Assembly: GCA_965199105.1 (NCBI GenBank)
Contig: CBDAQO010000002.1
Span: forward strand, 4,402,001 to 4,466,000
Direction of reading: 5' to 3'
Origin: LMUY01 sp965199105
GTDB taxonomy: Bacteria > Pseudomonadota > Alphaproteobacteria > Acetobacterales > Acetobacteraceae
DNA: 64,000 bases
Of this stretch, positions 19,057 through 26,677 are shown piece after piece (within the stretch, counting starts at the first letter, position 1; every line of letters begins with the position of its first letter). The notes under the pieces are model-generated. The model was given only the letters and a program-made list of their open reading frames with translations, ran no database searches and was not told the DNA's origin. Position numbers and translations under genes: made by a program.

Positions 19057-19218
19057 GTGCGGAGCCGCCCTGGCCGTTGGAATATGTCATCCTCCCGAGC
19101 CTGCTTGTGCAGGTGGGCACCAGATACCATGACCAGGATCACAGCAGCGCCAGTTCCCGAGGAGAATGCTTATCGGCCCGAGGGATGAGCGATCCTGACG
19201 AACCGGGCAGCCCCGCAC
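19057..19218 (-). ncRNA. ssrS: 6S RNA
   Basis: The gap between zapA and fau is the classical 6S RNA site. Here the minus strand forms a 14-base-pair closing helix between 19218-19205 and 19070-19057 (two G-U pairs only). A second 6-bp helix (TCATCC/GGATGA) and the core CCTCGGGCCGATAAGC / GGTGCCCACCTGC / AGGCTCGGGAGG follow, all typical of alphaproteobacterial 6S RNA. The span of 162 nt matches the family. 6S RNA mimics an open promoter and sequesters RNA polymerase in slow growth. Exact ends are estimated from the helix. Confidence 0.88.
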
Positions 19219-19225
19219 CCCCTAT

Positions 19226-19609
19226 CTAGGACGGCTCCATGCTGGCCGCAATATCCTCGGCCTTGCGCGCCAGCCGGGACAGCCGGCGCTCGCGGGCGGC
19301 GGCGCGGGCCATCTCGGTGCCGTCGTCCGGCTTGGCGGCCCCGTTGGGCTCGCCCTCCGCCACCGGCAGCGCCGCCCGGGCCTGGCGCAGCGTGTTGAGC
19401 TCGATGGCGCTGTCGTGCAGTTCGTCGGCCATCAGCAGGGCGGCCAGCACCAGCAGCTTGCCCTCGCCGGTCGGGTTGCCGCCGAGCGCCTTGATGCTGT
19501 CGACACGCTGCTGGATTTGCCCCGCCATATCCTGCAGGTGCGCCTCCTGGCCGTCCTCGCAGCCGACGGTGTAGGCGTAGCCGTTGATCTTGATGGTGAG
19601 TTGCGCCAT
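19226..19609 (-). CDS. zapA: Cell division protein ZapA
   Basis: A 127-residue FtsZ-ring stabiliser. The start MAQLTIKINGYAYTVGCEDGQE forms the globular head, and LLVLAALLMADELHDS plus a long charged helix forms the coiled coil. The C-terminal extension of about 40 residues (ARAAARERRLSRLARKAEDI) is longer than in E. coli ZapA. It is followed directly by 6S RNA, as in many proteobacteria. Confidence 0.93.
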   Translation of the reverse strand: MAQLTIKINGYAYTVGCEDGQEAHLQDMAGQIQQRVDSIKALGGNPTGEGKLLVLAALLMADELHDSAIELNTLRQARAALPVAEGEPNGAAKPDDGTEMARAAARERRLSRLARKAEDIAASMEPS

Positions 19610-19613
19610 CGCT

Positions 19614-19868
19614 TCAGTCCTCCCCTTCGCCCGGCGCCAACGCGGCCTGGCCGCCGTCGAGCGCGCCGCGAAGCTGGGCGATCAACGCGTCGATCCGGGT
19701 TGCGGCGGCATCCGTCGCCGCCGATTTGGCCGCCGGAGCAGCCGTTGTGGCCGTGGAAGGGGCGGGCGGGATGCTGAGTGGGCCGTGCTGCGAGATGCGC
19801 TCGAGGGCCGCTTCCAGCCGGATCAGCGCCTCCACTTCCGCCGCGTCCGCCCGCTCCGACTCCGCCAT
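19614..19868 (-). CDS. Small coiled-coil-like protein upstream of zapA
   Basis: An 84-residue protein beginning MAESERADAAEVEALIRLEA, with two helical segments (residues 8-27 and 57-75) separated by a Pro/Ala/Thr linker. A short acidic helical gene of this kind (DUF4164-like) usually precedes zapA in alphaproteobacteria; I assign it by position only. It starts at the ATG at 19868 and ends 4 bases before zapA. Confidence 0.65.
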   Translation of the reverse strand: MAESERADAAEVEALIRLEAALERISQHGPLSIPPAPSTATTAAPAAKSAATDAAATRIDALIAQLRGALDGGQAALAPGEGED

Positions 19869-19929
19869 TCCACGCCGCTCCCGAACCCGGTGTTTGACCA
19901 TCAAGCGCCGGACCGCTTGAAGGTCAAGC

Positions 19930-20322
19930 ATGAAGCTCCCTCCCGCCGTGGTGGTCCACGGCCTGCCCGACGTGCAGGCGGCGGTGGCGCCGGGCCGACC
20001 TGTCACGCTGCTGTCCGGCCCCGGCGCGGCGCTCTACGGCGGCTGCGGCTGGTGGCGCGCGCTGATGGCGCTGGGCGCTGGCGGCAACCCCGACATCCTC
20101 GATTGCGCCGACGCCGCCGGCCGCGCGATGGAGGCACTGCGGGCCGGCTGCCGCCTGCTGGTGCTCGACCCGGCGTTGCCCAGTTGGCCGCTGGTGCGCA
20201 ACCGCGCGCAGGCCGCCGGCGCCGTGCTGCTGGCTGCGCGCCCCGCGGCACTCGACCTGGCGCAGCGCGGTGCGCTCCACCACCTGGTAGAGTGGCTGGA
20301 CCGCCCGCATCCGCCTTGTTGA
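19930..20322 (+). CDS. Conserved-looking hypothetical protein
   Basis: A 130-residue soluble protein beginning MKLPPAVVVHGLPDVQAAVA, with GRPVTLLSGPGAALYGGCGWW, an LDCADAAGRAMEALRAG segment and VLLAARPAALDLAQ. The alternating beta/alpha pattern is protein-like but I recognise no family. It is divergent from the zapA block and precedes the aldolase gene by about 55 bases. Confidence 0.65.
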   Translation: MKLPPAVVVHGLPDVQAAVAPGRPVTLLSGPGAALYGGCGWWRALMALGAGGNPDILDCADAAGRAMEALRAGCRLLVLDPALPSWPLVRNRAQAAGAVLLAARPAALDLAQRGALHHLVEWLDRPHPPC

Positions 20323-20377
20323 GCCGAGCGCGGGTGTGCCAATGACTGCGCCGAACCAGCGGATGGAGCTGCACCCT

Positions 20378-21274
20378 ATGACCGACCAAGCCATGGCAAG
20401 CCAGATGGCAGGCAAAGACGGGTTTATCGCCGCCCTCGACCAGAGCGGCGGGTCCACCCCCGGCGCGCTGAAGGACTACGGCATCCCGGAAACCGCCTAC
20501 CATGGCGATGCGGAAATGTTCGCCCTGATGCACGAGATGCGGGTGCGCGTGATCTCGGCCCCCGCCTTCAGCGGCGCCAAGGTGATCGGCGCCATCCTGT
20601 TCGAGCGCACCATGGATGGCGAGGCGAGCGGCAAGCCGGTGCCGAGCTACCTCTGGCAGGACCGCGGCGTGGTGCCGTTCCTGAAGGTCGACAAGGGCCT
20701 TGAGGAGGCGCGCGACCACGTGCGGCTGATGAAGCCGATGCCGGGGCTGGACGCCCTGCTCGAGCGCGCGCGCGGCTTGGGGGTCTATGGCACCAAGATG
20801 CGCTCGGTGGTGGAAGGCGCGTCCCCCGAGGGCATCGCCGCCATCGTGAAGCAGCAGTTCGAGGTCGCCGACCAGATCATCGGCCACGGGCTGATGCCGA
20901 TCCTGGAGCCCGAGGTCTCGATCAAGGCGCCCGACAAGGCGGCGGCCGAAGCCATCCTGCGCGACGAGATCACCCGCCACCTGGACAGCGGCCCGGCCGG
21001 CCGCCGCGTGATGCTGAAGCTCACCATCCCGACCCAGCCCGACATCTACGCTCCGCTCACCAAGCACGAGCTAGTGGAGCGCGTGGTGGCGCTGTCCGGC
21101 GGCTACAAGCGCGACGAGGCGTGCGAGCTTCTGGCGGCCAACCACGGCATGATCGCCAGCTTCTCCCGCGCGCTGCTGTCCGGGCTGAGCCGCGACATGA
21201 CGGACGCCGAGTTCGATGCCGCGCTGGGCCGCAGCATCGACCAGATCTTCATCGCGTCCACCCAAAAGCATTGA
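20378..21274 (+). CDS. fba: Fructose-bisphosphate aldolase, class I
   Basis: A 298-residue Schiff-base aldolase that cleaves fructose-1,6-bisphosphate. The sequence carries AALDQSGGSTPGALKDYG, LFERTMDGEASGKPVPSYLW, GTKMRSVVEG, GLMPILEPEVSIKAPDK and RVMLKLTIPTQPD, where the Lys forms the Schiff base. I chose the ATG at 20378 because GGAG lies 9 bases upstream and the length fits; in-frame ATGs at 20342 and 20363 are alternatives. The stop overlaps the thiE start by one base. Confidence 0.94.
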   Translation: MTDQAMASQMAGKDGFIAALDQSGGSTPGALKDYGIPETAYHGDAEMFALMHEMRVRVISAPAFSGAKVIGAILFERTMDGEASGKPVPSYLWQDRGVVPFLKVDKGLEEARDHVRLMKPMPGLDALLERARGLGVYGTKMRSVVEGASPEGIAAIVKQQFEVADQIIGHGLMPILEPEVSIKAPDKAAAEAILRDEITRHLDSGPAGRRVMLKLTIPTQPDIYAPLTKHELVERVVALSGGYKRDEACELLAANHGMIASFSRALLSGLSRDMTDAEFDAALGRSIDQIFIASTQKH

Positions 21275-21903
21275 TGCCAAGCGCCGGCGGCTGCCAGCTC
21301 TACCTCGTCACGCCGCCGGTGCTGGCCCCTGCCCGCTTCCGCGACACGCTGGCGGCAGCGCTGGACGCCGGGCCAGTCGCCGCCGTGCAGCTTCGGCTGA
21401 AGGACTGGGCGGATGACGAGTTGTTGCGCGCGGCCGACCTGCTGCGCCCGGTGGCCCAGGAGCGTGGGGTGGCGTTCCTGCTCAACGACCGGCCTGACCT
21501 GGCCGTCCGCGCCGGGTGCGACGGGGCGCATATCGGCCAGCAGGACATGGCGCTGGCCGACGCCCGCCGGGTGCTCGCCGGGTTGACCCTGGGGGTCACG
21601 TGCCACGACAGCCGGGACCTGGCGATGACGGCGGGCGACGCGGGCGCCGATTACGTGGCGTTCGGCGCCTTCTACCCCACCACCACCAAGACACCGCCGA
21701 GCATGGCCGAACCCGGCATCCTCACCTGGTGGTCCGACCTGATGGAGCTGCCCTGCGTGGCGATCGGCGGCATCACGGCTGACAACTGTGCCCCCCTGGT
21801 CGCGGCGGGAGCGGATTTCGTGGCGGTGTCGGCCGCGGTCTGGGCGCACCCCGATGGCGCGGCCGCCGGGGTCAGGGCGTTTGGCCCCGCGCTCGGCGGC
21901 TAG
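21274..21903 (+). CDS. thiE: Thiamine-phosphate synthase
   Basis: A 209-residue TIM-barrel enzyme joining HMP pyrophosphate to thiazole phosphate. Motifs in order: QLYLVTPP, VAAVQLRLKD, FLLNDRPDLAVRAGCDGAHIGQ, GVTCHDSRDLA, GADYVAFGAFYPTTTK and CVAIGGITADNCAPLVAAGADFVAVSAAV. All phosphate- and pyrimidine-binding segments are present. The ATG lies in a TGATG overlap with the aldolase stop, so the two are translationally coupled, an unusual pairing. thiD is in the same window on the other strand. Confidence 0.94.
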   Translation: MPSAGGCQLYLVTPPVLAPARFRDTLAAALDAGPVAAVQLRLKDWADDELLRAADLLRPVAQERGVAFLLNDRPDLAVRAGCDGAHIGQQDMALADARRVLAGLTLGVTCHDSRDLAMTAGDAGADYVAFGAFYPTTTKTPPSMAEPGILTWWSDLMELPCVAIGGITADNCAPLVAAGADFVAVSAAVWAHPDGAAAGVRAFGPALGG

Positions 21904-21917
21904 GCCTTCGCCGCTGG

Positions 21918-22058
21918 CTAGCTGCCGCCGTTGCTGCGCGTCCCGCTGACCGGGTTCACCGTTCCGCTCGTGGGCGGCTCATGTCCCGGGCCGGCCGGAT
22001 GGACGTCGGCGCAGCCGGCCAGGGCGAAAAGGGTCAGGCAGATCAGGATGCGGTGCAT
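21918..22058 (-). CDS. Small entericidin-sized lipoprotein
   Basis: A 46-residue frame starting MHRILICLTLFALAGCADV, with a strong lipoprotein signal (lipobox LAGC, Cys16) and a short Gly/Pro/Ser-rich tail. It is on the minus strand between thiE and the dehydrogenase. No further family assignment is possible. The signal sequence is the only real evidence that it is a gene. Confidence 0.6.
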   Translation of the reverse strand: MHRILICLTLFALAGCADVHPAGPGHEPPTSGTVNPVSGTRSNGGS

Positions 22059-22178
22059 GCAACCCTAACAAGGCCCATGCTGGCAGTTCCCACGCACACG
22101 CTTTGGTGACATGGCGCGCCGGCCTTGCCAACCGGGCGCACTGGCACTCTGTTCGGGAGTACAGGCGGGAGATGGGGC

Positions 22179-23015
22179 ATGGCGGAGCTGACGGTCGGTT
22201 TGGTGTCGCCGGGGCAGATGGGTGCGGCGGTGGGCGGTCGGCTGGCGCGCCACGGCGTGCGCGTGGTCACCCCGGCTGGTCGCAGCGCGGCGAGCCGGCA
22301 GCGGGCGGAGGCGGCCGGCATCGCGGTGGTGCCCGAGGCCGAGCTGGCGGACGCCGACTACCTGTTCTCCATCGTTCCCCCCGGCGTGGCGCTGCAGACG
22401 GCCGAGCGGCTGTGCCCCTCTCTGCGCGAGGGCGGGCCGGTGTTCGTCGACTGGAACGCGGTCAGCCCGGCCCGCACGGCCACCATCGCCGCCACCGTCA
22501 CGGCCACGGGTGCCGCCTTCGTCGACGGCTCGATCCTCGGCCTGCCCGGCAAGCTGGACGCGCCCGGCCCGCTGCTGCTCGCCAGCGGCCCGGACGCGCC
22601 CCGCCTGCTGCCACTCGCCGAGCGTGGGATGCGGCTGGCGGTCATGGAGCAGCCGGTGGGCGCGGCCTCGGCGCTCAAGATGAGCTATGCCGGCATCACC
22701 AAGGGGCTCACCGCGCTCACCGCCACCATGCTGCTGGCCGCCCATCGCGCCGGCTGTGACGCGGCACTGATGGCGGAGCTCGCCAGCAGCCAGCCGCATC
22801 TGCTGGAGCGGCTGCGCAAGAGCATCCCGGACATGTTCAGCAAGGCCGAGCGCTGGGGACCGGAGATGGAGGAGATCGCCGACTTCATCGGCCGCGATCG
22901 CCCGGAATCCGGCATCTACCTCGCCATGGCCGCGCTGTTCACCGAGTTGGGCGCGGACTACGCGGCCGATGGCGAGGAGATCCGGGTGCTCGCCGGGTTG
23001 GCCAAACCGGCCTGA
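22179..23015 (+). CDS. NAD(P)-dependent dehydrogenase, DUF1932 type
   Basis: A 278-residue 6-phosphogluconate dehydrogenase-like protein. The Rossmann motif is at the start (VGLVSPGQMGAAVGGRLARHG), with FSIVPPGVA, VDWNAVSP and AAFVDGSILGLPG. The helical C-terminal domain has ALKMSYAGITKGLTALTA, which supplies the usual catalytic Lys region, and a DUF1932-like end. The substrate cannot be told from sequence. The ATG at 22179 gives the Rossmann fold at once. Confidence 0.85.
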   Translation: MAELTVGLVSPGQMGAAVGGRLARHGVRVVTPAGRSAASRQRAEAAGIAVVPEAELADADYLFSIVPPGVALQTAERLCPSLREGGPVFVDWNAVSPARTATIAATVTATGAAFVDGSILGLPGKLDAPGPLLLASGPDAPRLLPLAERGMRLAVMEQPVGAASALKMSYAGITKGLTALTATMLLAAHRAGCDAALMAELASSQPHLLERLRKSIPDMFSKAERWGPEMEEIADFIGRDRPESGIYLAMAALFTELGADYAADGEEIRVLAGLAKPA

Positions 23016-23030
23016 CCCGGCGCCATCGCG

Positions 23031-23456
23031 TCAGACGACGGTGAGCTTCACGTCGATGTTGCCGCGCGTCGCGTTGGAATAGGGGCAGACCTGGTGCGCC
23101 TTCTCCACCAGCGCCTCGGCGGCACCGTGGTCCATGCCGGGCAGCGTGATGGCGAGCGCGATGTCGAGCCCAAAGCCGCCCTCCGAACGCGGGCCGATGC
23201 CGACGGTGGAGGTCACGCTGGTGTCGCCCGGGACGGTGATCTTGTCCTGGCCGGCAACGAACTTCATCGCGCCCAGGAAGCAGGCGGCATACCCGGCGGC
23301 GAACAGTTGCTCCGGATTGTTGCCCGGCCCGCCCGCGCCGCCCAGCTCCTTCGGGGTGGCGAGGCCCACGTCCAGGCTGCCGTCCAACGTGGCGGCGTGG
23401 CCATCCCGGCCACCGGTGGCGCGGGCGGAGGTGCGGTAGAGAACGTCTGTTGGCAT
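23031..23456 (-). CDS. ohr: Organic hydroperoxide resistance protein Ohr
   Basis: A 141-residue thiol peroxidase that reduces organic and fatty-acid hydroperoxides. It contains NPEQLFAAGYAACFLGA with reactive Cys59 and EKAHQVCPYSNATRGN with resolving Cys124, plus the Arg of the N-terminal segment. Length is normal. It is divergently transcribed from an ohrR gene across 187 bases, the textbook arrangement for peroxide-inducible control. Confidence 0.95.
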   Translation of the reverse strand: MPTDVLYRTSARATGGRDGHAATLDGSLDVGLATPKELGGAGGPGNNPEQLFAAGYAACFLGAMKFVAGQDKITVPGDTSVTSTVGIGPRSEGGFGLDIALAITLPGMDHGAAEALVEKAHQVCPYSNATRGNIDVKLTVV

Positions 23457-23552
23457 GGGGTGTCTCCTTGTGAGCTGTTAGGTGGGCTGGCGGCGTGGCG
23501 TGGATCACCGAGCCGCGCCGGCACGCATAGCGGATATGGGTCGCACCCGATA

Positions 23553-23613
23553 GTGTCGCACGCGATATTTATCTGCTTGGTTCGAGTTGCGTTTGTGTCG
23601 CGCGCGATCTATT
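23553..23613. promoter_or_regulatory. Two direct-repeat operator-like sites between ohr and ohrR
   Basis: Two near-identical sites, GTGTCGCACGCGATATTTAT at 23553 and GTGTCGCGCGCGATCTATTG at 23595, lie 42 bases apart (about four helical turns) in the ohr-ohrR divergent region. Each has an internal near-palindrome (TCGC-GCGA). A weaker copy (GGTCGCACCCGATAG) lies just left of the first. They are good candidates for OhrR binding; the assignment is inference from position and repetition. Confidence 0.6.
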
Positions 23614-23643
23614 GCCTTCGTCTGACGCGGGCAAGGGCGGCAT

Positions 23644-24078
23644 GTGAGCGAAGACGAGCTGCAACTCGACCAATTTCTGTGCTTCTCGACCTATGCCGCC
23701 GGGCATGCCTTCAACCACGCCTACAAGACGCGGCTCGACGCGCTCGGCCTCACCTATCCGCAATACCTGGTCATGGTCGTGCTATGGCAGCAGGACGGCC
23801 AGACCGTGGGCCAGATCGGCGAGCGGCTCGCCCTCGGCACCAGCACGCTCACCCCCCTGCTGAAACGCCTCGAGGCGGCCGGCTACGTCCGCCGGGTCCG
23901 TGACGGCCGCGATGAACGGGTGGTGCGCGTGACGCTGACCGAAGCGGGGCAGACCTTGCGCGCCGGTGCCAGCACGATCCCCGCCGCCATCCTGCGCGCC
24001 ACGGGCATGACGCAGGCCAAGCTGCGCCAGCTCCAGAACGACCTCGATAAGCTCCGCACGGCGCTGCTCGCCTCCTGA
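23644..24078 (+). CDS. ohrR: OhrR, MarR-family organic peroxide sensor
   Basis: A 144-residue winged-helix repressor of ohr. Near the N terminus, QLDQFLCFSTYAAGHAF contains the peroxide-sensing Cys13. PQYLVMVVLWQQDGQTVGQIGERLALGTSTLTPLLKRLEAAGYVRR is the DNA-binding domain, and DGRDERVVRVTLTEAG the wing. The start is GTG. No second C-terminal cysteine is evident, suggesting a one-Cys type. It is divergent from ohr. Confidence 0.93.
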   Translation: MSEDELQLDQFLCFSTYAAGHAFNHAYKTRLDALGLTYPQYLVMVVLWQQDGQTVGQIGERLALGTSTLTPLLKRLEAAGYVRRVRDGRDERVVRVTLTEAGQTLRAGASTIPAAILRATGMTQAKLRQLQNDLDKLRTALLAS

Positions 24079-24438
24079 CCGGACGGGGTGCTTCTTCCCA
24101 CGGCTCGCGCGGCGAGGCACCGCCAACTAGGCTCCAATCTCCATTCGCGTCCGGCTTCCAGGTCACGCTGGCCATGAGTAGGTTTCCCCCGATTTTCCGT
24201 ATCTTTTCACGCTTGCGTGATGATACAGACGGGTGGGCTACAACTTGAAGCATCTGTAGGCATAACAGTCTTCGACTGATGCATGGTTGCATCAGCTACA
24301 GGAAATTGTTCAAGGAGGTTGGCCCGGAGCGGCTTTGGTAGGCGAGGTCCGGGAGTCAGGTCATTTGGCGAATGGAGCCAAGGAACTCTTTCGACATAAT
24401 GAACTCGTCCCCGACTGAGCCACTCGATGCAGGAGGCA
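24079..24438. other. Gene-poor boundary between core genes and the restriction island
   Basis: No convincing gene is seen here. GC is visibly lower from about 24170 onward. A short minus-strand stretch (MASVTWKPDANGDW near 24175) looks like a fragment of an adhesin-type repeat but is not a gene. This is the left edge of the accessory segment; no attachment site was recognised. Confidence 0.5.
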
Positions 24439-26517
24439 TCAGCACTTGAAGTCCTGCAGGAACTCGGACGCCGGGCGCACCCCTGACAGCATCAACCGGT
24501 CTCGGGCGCGGGTGCAGGCGACATAGAGCAGGTGCCGTTCCGTTTCATAAACGTCGTCCAGCTCCGTCTCGTCCGCTACGGCCTCCAGGCGGGCCTGGAG
24601 CGGCAGCACGCCGTCGTCGCAGGCCATCACCAGCGCGGCCTTGAACTCCAAGCCCTTGGCGAGGTGCATCGTGCCGATCGCGACTGTACCGGTCAGCTCC
24701 CGGTCCTGTTCTGAAAGCTCGGTCCAGGACAGCCCAACGGTTTCGACGGCAGCACGGGCGCGTGCCAGCTCAGTCCGGGAACGCACGAAAACACCGATCT
24801 CGGAGGGGGCGATCCCGTCCGCAACGGCCCGCGCGATCCAAGCGGCGGTCGCAGCGGTCTCATCGGCCAATGTAGCGAAAACACGCGTTTCCGGCGCCGG
24901 TCCGTTGAACACGGAGACGGTGCGGTCCCGCTCATCGGCGTTGCCGTCCACGTCGCGGACCGTCGCCGGCAGCAGCCGGTCGGCGGCCCGGCGAATCTGA
25001 TGACTGGTGCGGTAGTTCACCGTGAGTGTCGAGGACCGGCCGCGTACGTCGACGCCCAATTCGCGCCACGAAAACGGCTGCTGGAAGATGCGCTGGCCGA
25101 GGTCGCCGGCAAAGAACAGCGCGTCGGGATGCGCAGGTGCGATCGCCGCAACGAATCGCAGCTCGGCGACGCCGAGATCCTGAGCCTCGTCCACCACAAT
25201 ATGGCTGAACGGCTTCTCCTGCCGCCCGGCATAATGCGCGGCCACCTCGCCGTAGATCTGCGACCAGGTGGCCAGCCCGCGCTTGGCGAGCGACGCCCGG
25301 ACGGCCTCGAACACCGGCCAGAGGCGTTCCCGCTGCCCCGCGCTCATCCGGTTCTTGCGGCCAAGCCGGGGGACGCGGGCATAGGCGGCCACATCGGCGA
25401 TCTGCCAGGCATCGACCACGTGGCGCCATTCCGATAGCAGGAAGCGCGGGGTGAAGCCGCGCGCCCCGATCGCGTCGGCCGCCTTGGTGAGCGCGTCGGC
25501 CACCTGCTCGTCCGAGGCCACCACGGCCCGGCGGCCGAAGGCCAACTGATACAGTTCGTCGGCCACGGTGCGGTACGGCTCCACCGTCACGCGCCGCATC
25601 GCCGCGGCGTCGGGCCCGAGCAGGACGGCGAGTTTGCGCGCCAGAGCGCTCGCCAGCGGCTGGGAGAACGTGGTCAGCAGGATGCGGCCCTCCGACCCGG
25701 CGCGCGCGAAGCGGGCAGCCCGATGCAAGGCGACGACCGTCTTGCCCGTACCTGCGGAACCCGAGCTGCGCGCCGGGCCGTTGTAGGAGCGGTCCACGAC
25801 GCTACGCTGCGCAGGGTGCAGGAACACCGCCCATTGATCCCAGGGCGCATCCAACGCCCGCGCCAACTCGGCCTGGTCCTCGACCACGCGGAATCGGCGC
25901 AGCGCATCCGGGTGGGCGAATGGGTCTTGCGTCGGCGGCGGCGTTGGCGGCCGCAGGCGCCCGGTGCCGACGAACTCGAGCAGGGCTTCCGACGCTTCGG
26001 CCGGAAGGCGATCGGCGAAACCGAGGAAGCCGTCTTCGGTCGCTCCCTGCACGTCGGCGATCCAGTCAGCCGGAACGCCAACGGCCAGCAGCGCGTCGGC
26101 ATCCAGGGAGGAGAACAGCCGAACGGCCGACACTGGCTCAGCGGGCGCCATGGTCGGGGCTGGAGGGCCGATTTCCTCCACCCGCTCGCGCACTTCCACA
26201 ATCTGCACGGCGCCGGTCTTGGGGTGCGCCTCGATGCGCCGCCGCTCGGCCCAGTCGTACGCGTCGTCATGGTGCCCGACATAGGCCAGAAGGAAGCTCG
26301 CGGCGGTCTTGTGAATGATGAGCCGGAGGTCGCGGCTGGCCCGCACCGACCAGAAGTTCTGGTCGCGGGAACGGTCGATCCGGTGAAATTGCAGCCCCGG
26401 CCCCGCTGGGTCCATTTGCAGGTCGAATGCCGTAGTCTTGGCCGCTTTCTGCTCCTGCGACTCCAGACGCGCGAGCGCCGTCGTGAAGGTGTCGGCGATG
26501 CGGAACTCGACGGTCAT
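24439..26517 (-). CDS. RelE-like domain fused to UvrD/Rep-type helicase
   Basis: A 692-residue protein. Residues 1-110 look like a RelE/ParE-superfamily fold (FWSVRASRDLRLIIHK, LLAYVGHHDDAYDWAERR). After a linker comes an SF1 helicase: Walker A GSAGTGKT at 253-260, VVDEAQDLG (DEAQD 443-447), LTVNYRTSHQIRRAAD, TMHLAKGLEFKAALVMACD and LYVACTRARDRLMLSG. It probably unwinds DNA or displaces protein. I chose ATG 26517; the longer upstream frame only reads through the palindromic repeat. It is the last gene of the restriction cluster. Whether the toxin-like part is active cannot be seen. Confidence 0.85.
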   Translation of the reverse strand: MTVEFRIADTFTTALARLESQEQKAAKTTAFDLQMDPAGPGLQFHRIDRSRDQNFWSVRASRDLRLIIHKTAASFLLAYVGHHDDAYDWAERRRIEAHPKTGAVQIVEVRERVEEIGPPAPTMAPAEPVSAVRLFSSLDADALLAVGVPADWIADVQGATEDGFLGFADRLPAEASEALLEFVGTGRLRPPTPPPTQDPFAHPDALRRFRVVEDQAELARALDAPWDQWAVFLHPAQRSVVDRSYNGPARSSGSAGTGKTVVALHRAARFARAGSEGRILLTTFSQPLASALARKLAVLLGPDAAAMRRVTVEPYRTVADELYQLAFGRRAVVASDEQVADALTKAADAIGARGFTPRFLLSEWRHVVDAWQIADVAAYARVPRLGRKNRMSAGQRERLWPVFEAVRASLAKRGLATWSQIYGEVAAHYAGRQEKPFSHIVVDEAQDLGVAELRFVAAIAPAHPDALFFAGDLGQRIFQQPFSWRELGVDVRGRSSTLTVNYRTSHQIRRAADRLLPATVRDVDGNADERDRTVSVFNGPAPETRVFATLADETAATAAWIARAVADGIAPSEIGVFVRSRTELARARAAVETVGLSWTELSEQDRELTGTVAIGTMHLAKGLEFKAALVMACDDGVLPLQARLEAVADETELDDVYETERHLLYVACTRARDRLMLSGVRPASEFLQDFKC

Positions 26518-26541
26518 CTCAAGATGCCTCGTCAGGATCGT

Positions 26542-26642
26542 GTCATTGCGAGCCGCCGCTTGGCGGCGTGGCAATCCATGGCGCCAGCAGCGGCGTCGTT
26601 GCGAGCATGGATTGCTTCGTCGCAAGCGCTCCTCGCAATGAC
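26542..26642. repeat. Palindromic intergenic repeat, copy 1
   Basis: About 100 bases between the helicase and mod genes, with ends GTCATTGCGAG and CTCGCAATGAC in inverted orientation and internal CAATCCATG / CATGGATTG arms. The same arms occur at 29934-30028. Repeats of this wording (reading CHCEERSDEAIH when translated) are common extragenic palindromes in proteobacteria. Confidence 0.85.
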
Positions 26643-26677
26643 AATGAGGGAGGGGAGACAAAGAATGCGCGAAGCTT

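Noticed and set aside
24300..24440. Left attachment-site copy of tRNA-fMet
   Set aside because: I looked for the tRNA 3' sequence at the island's left edge and found no match of useful length.
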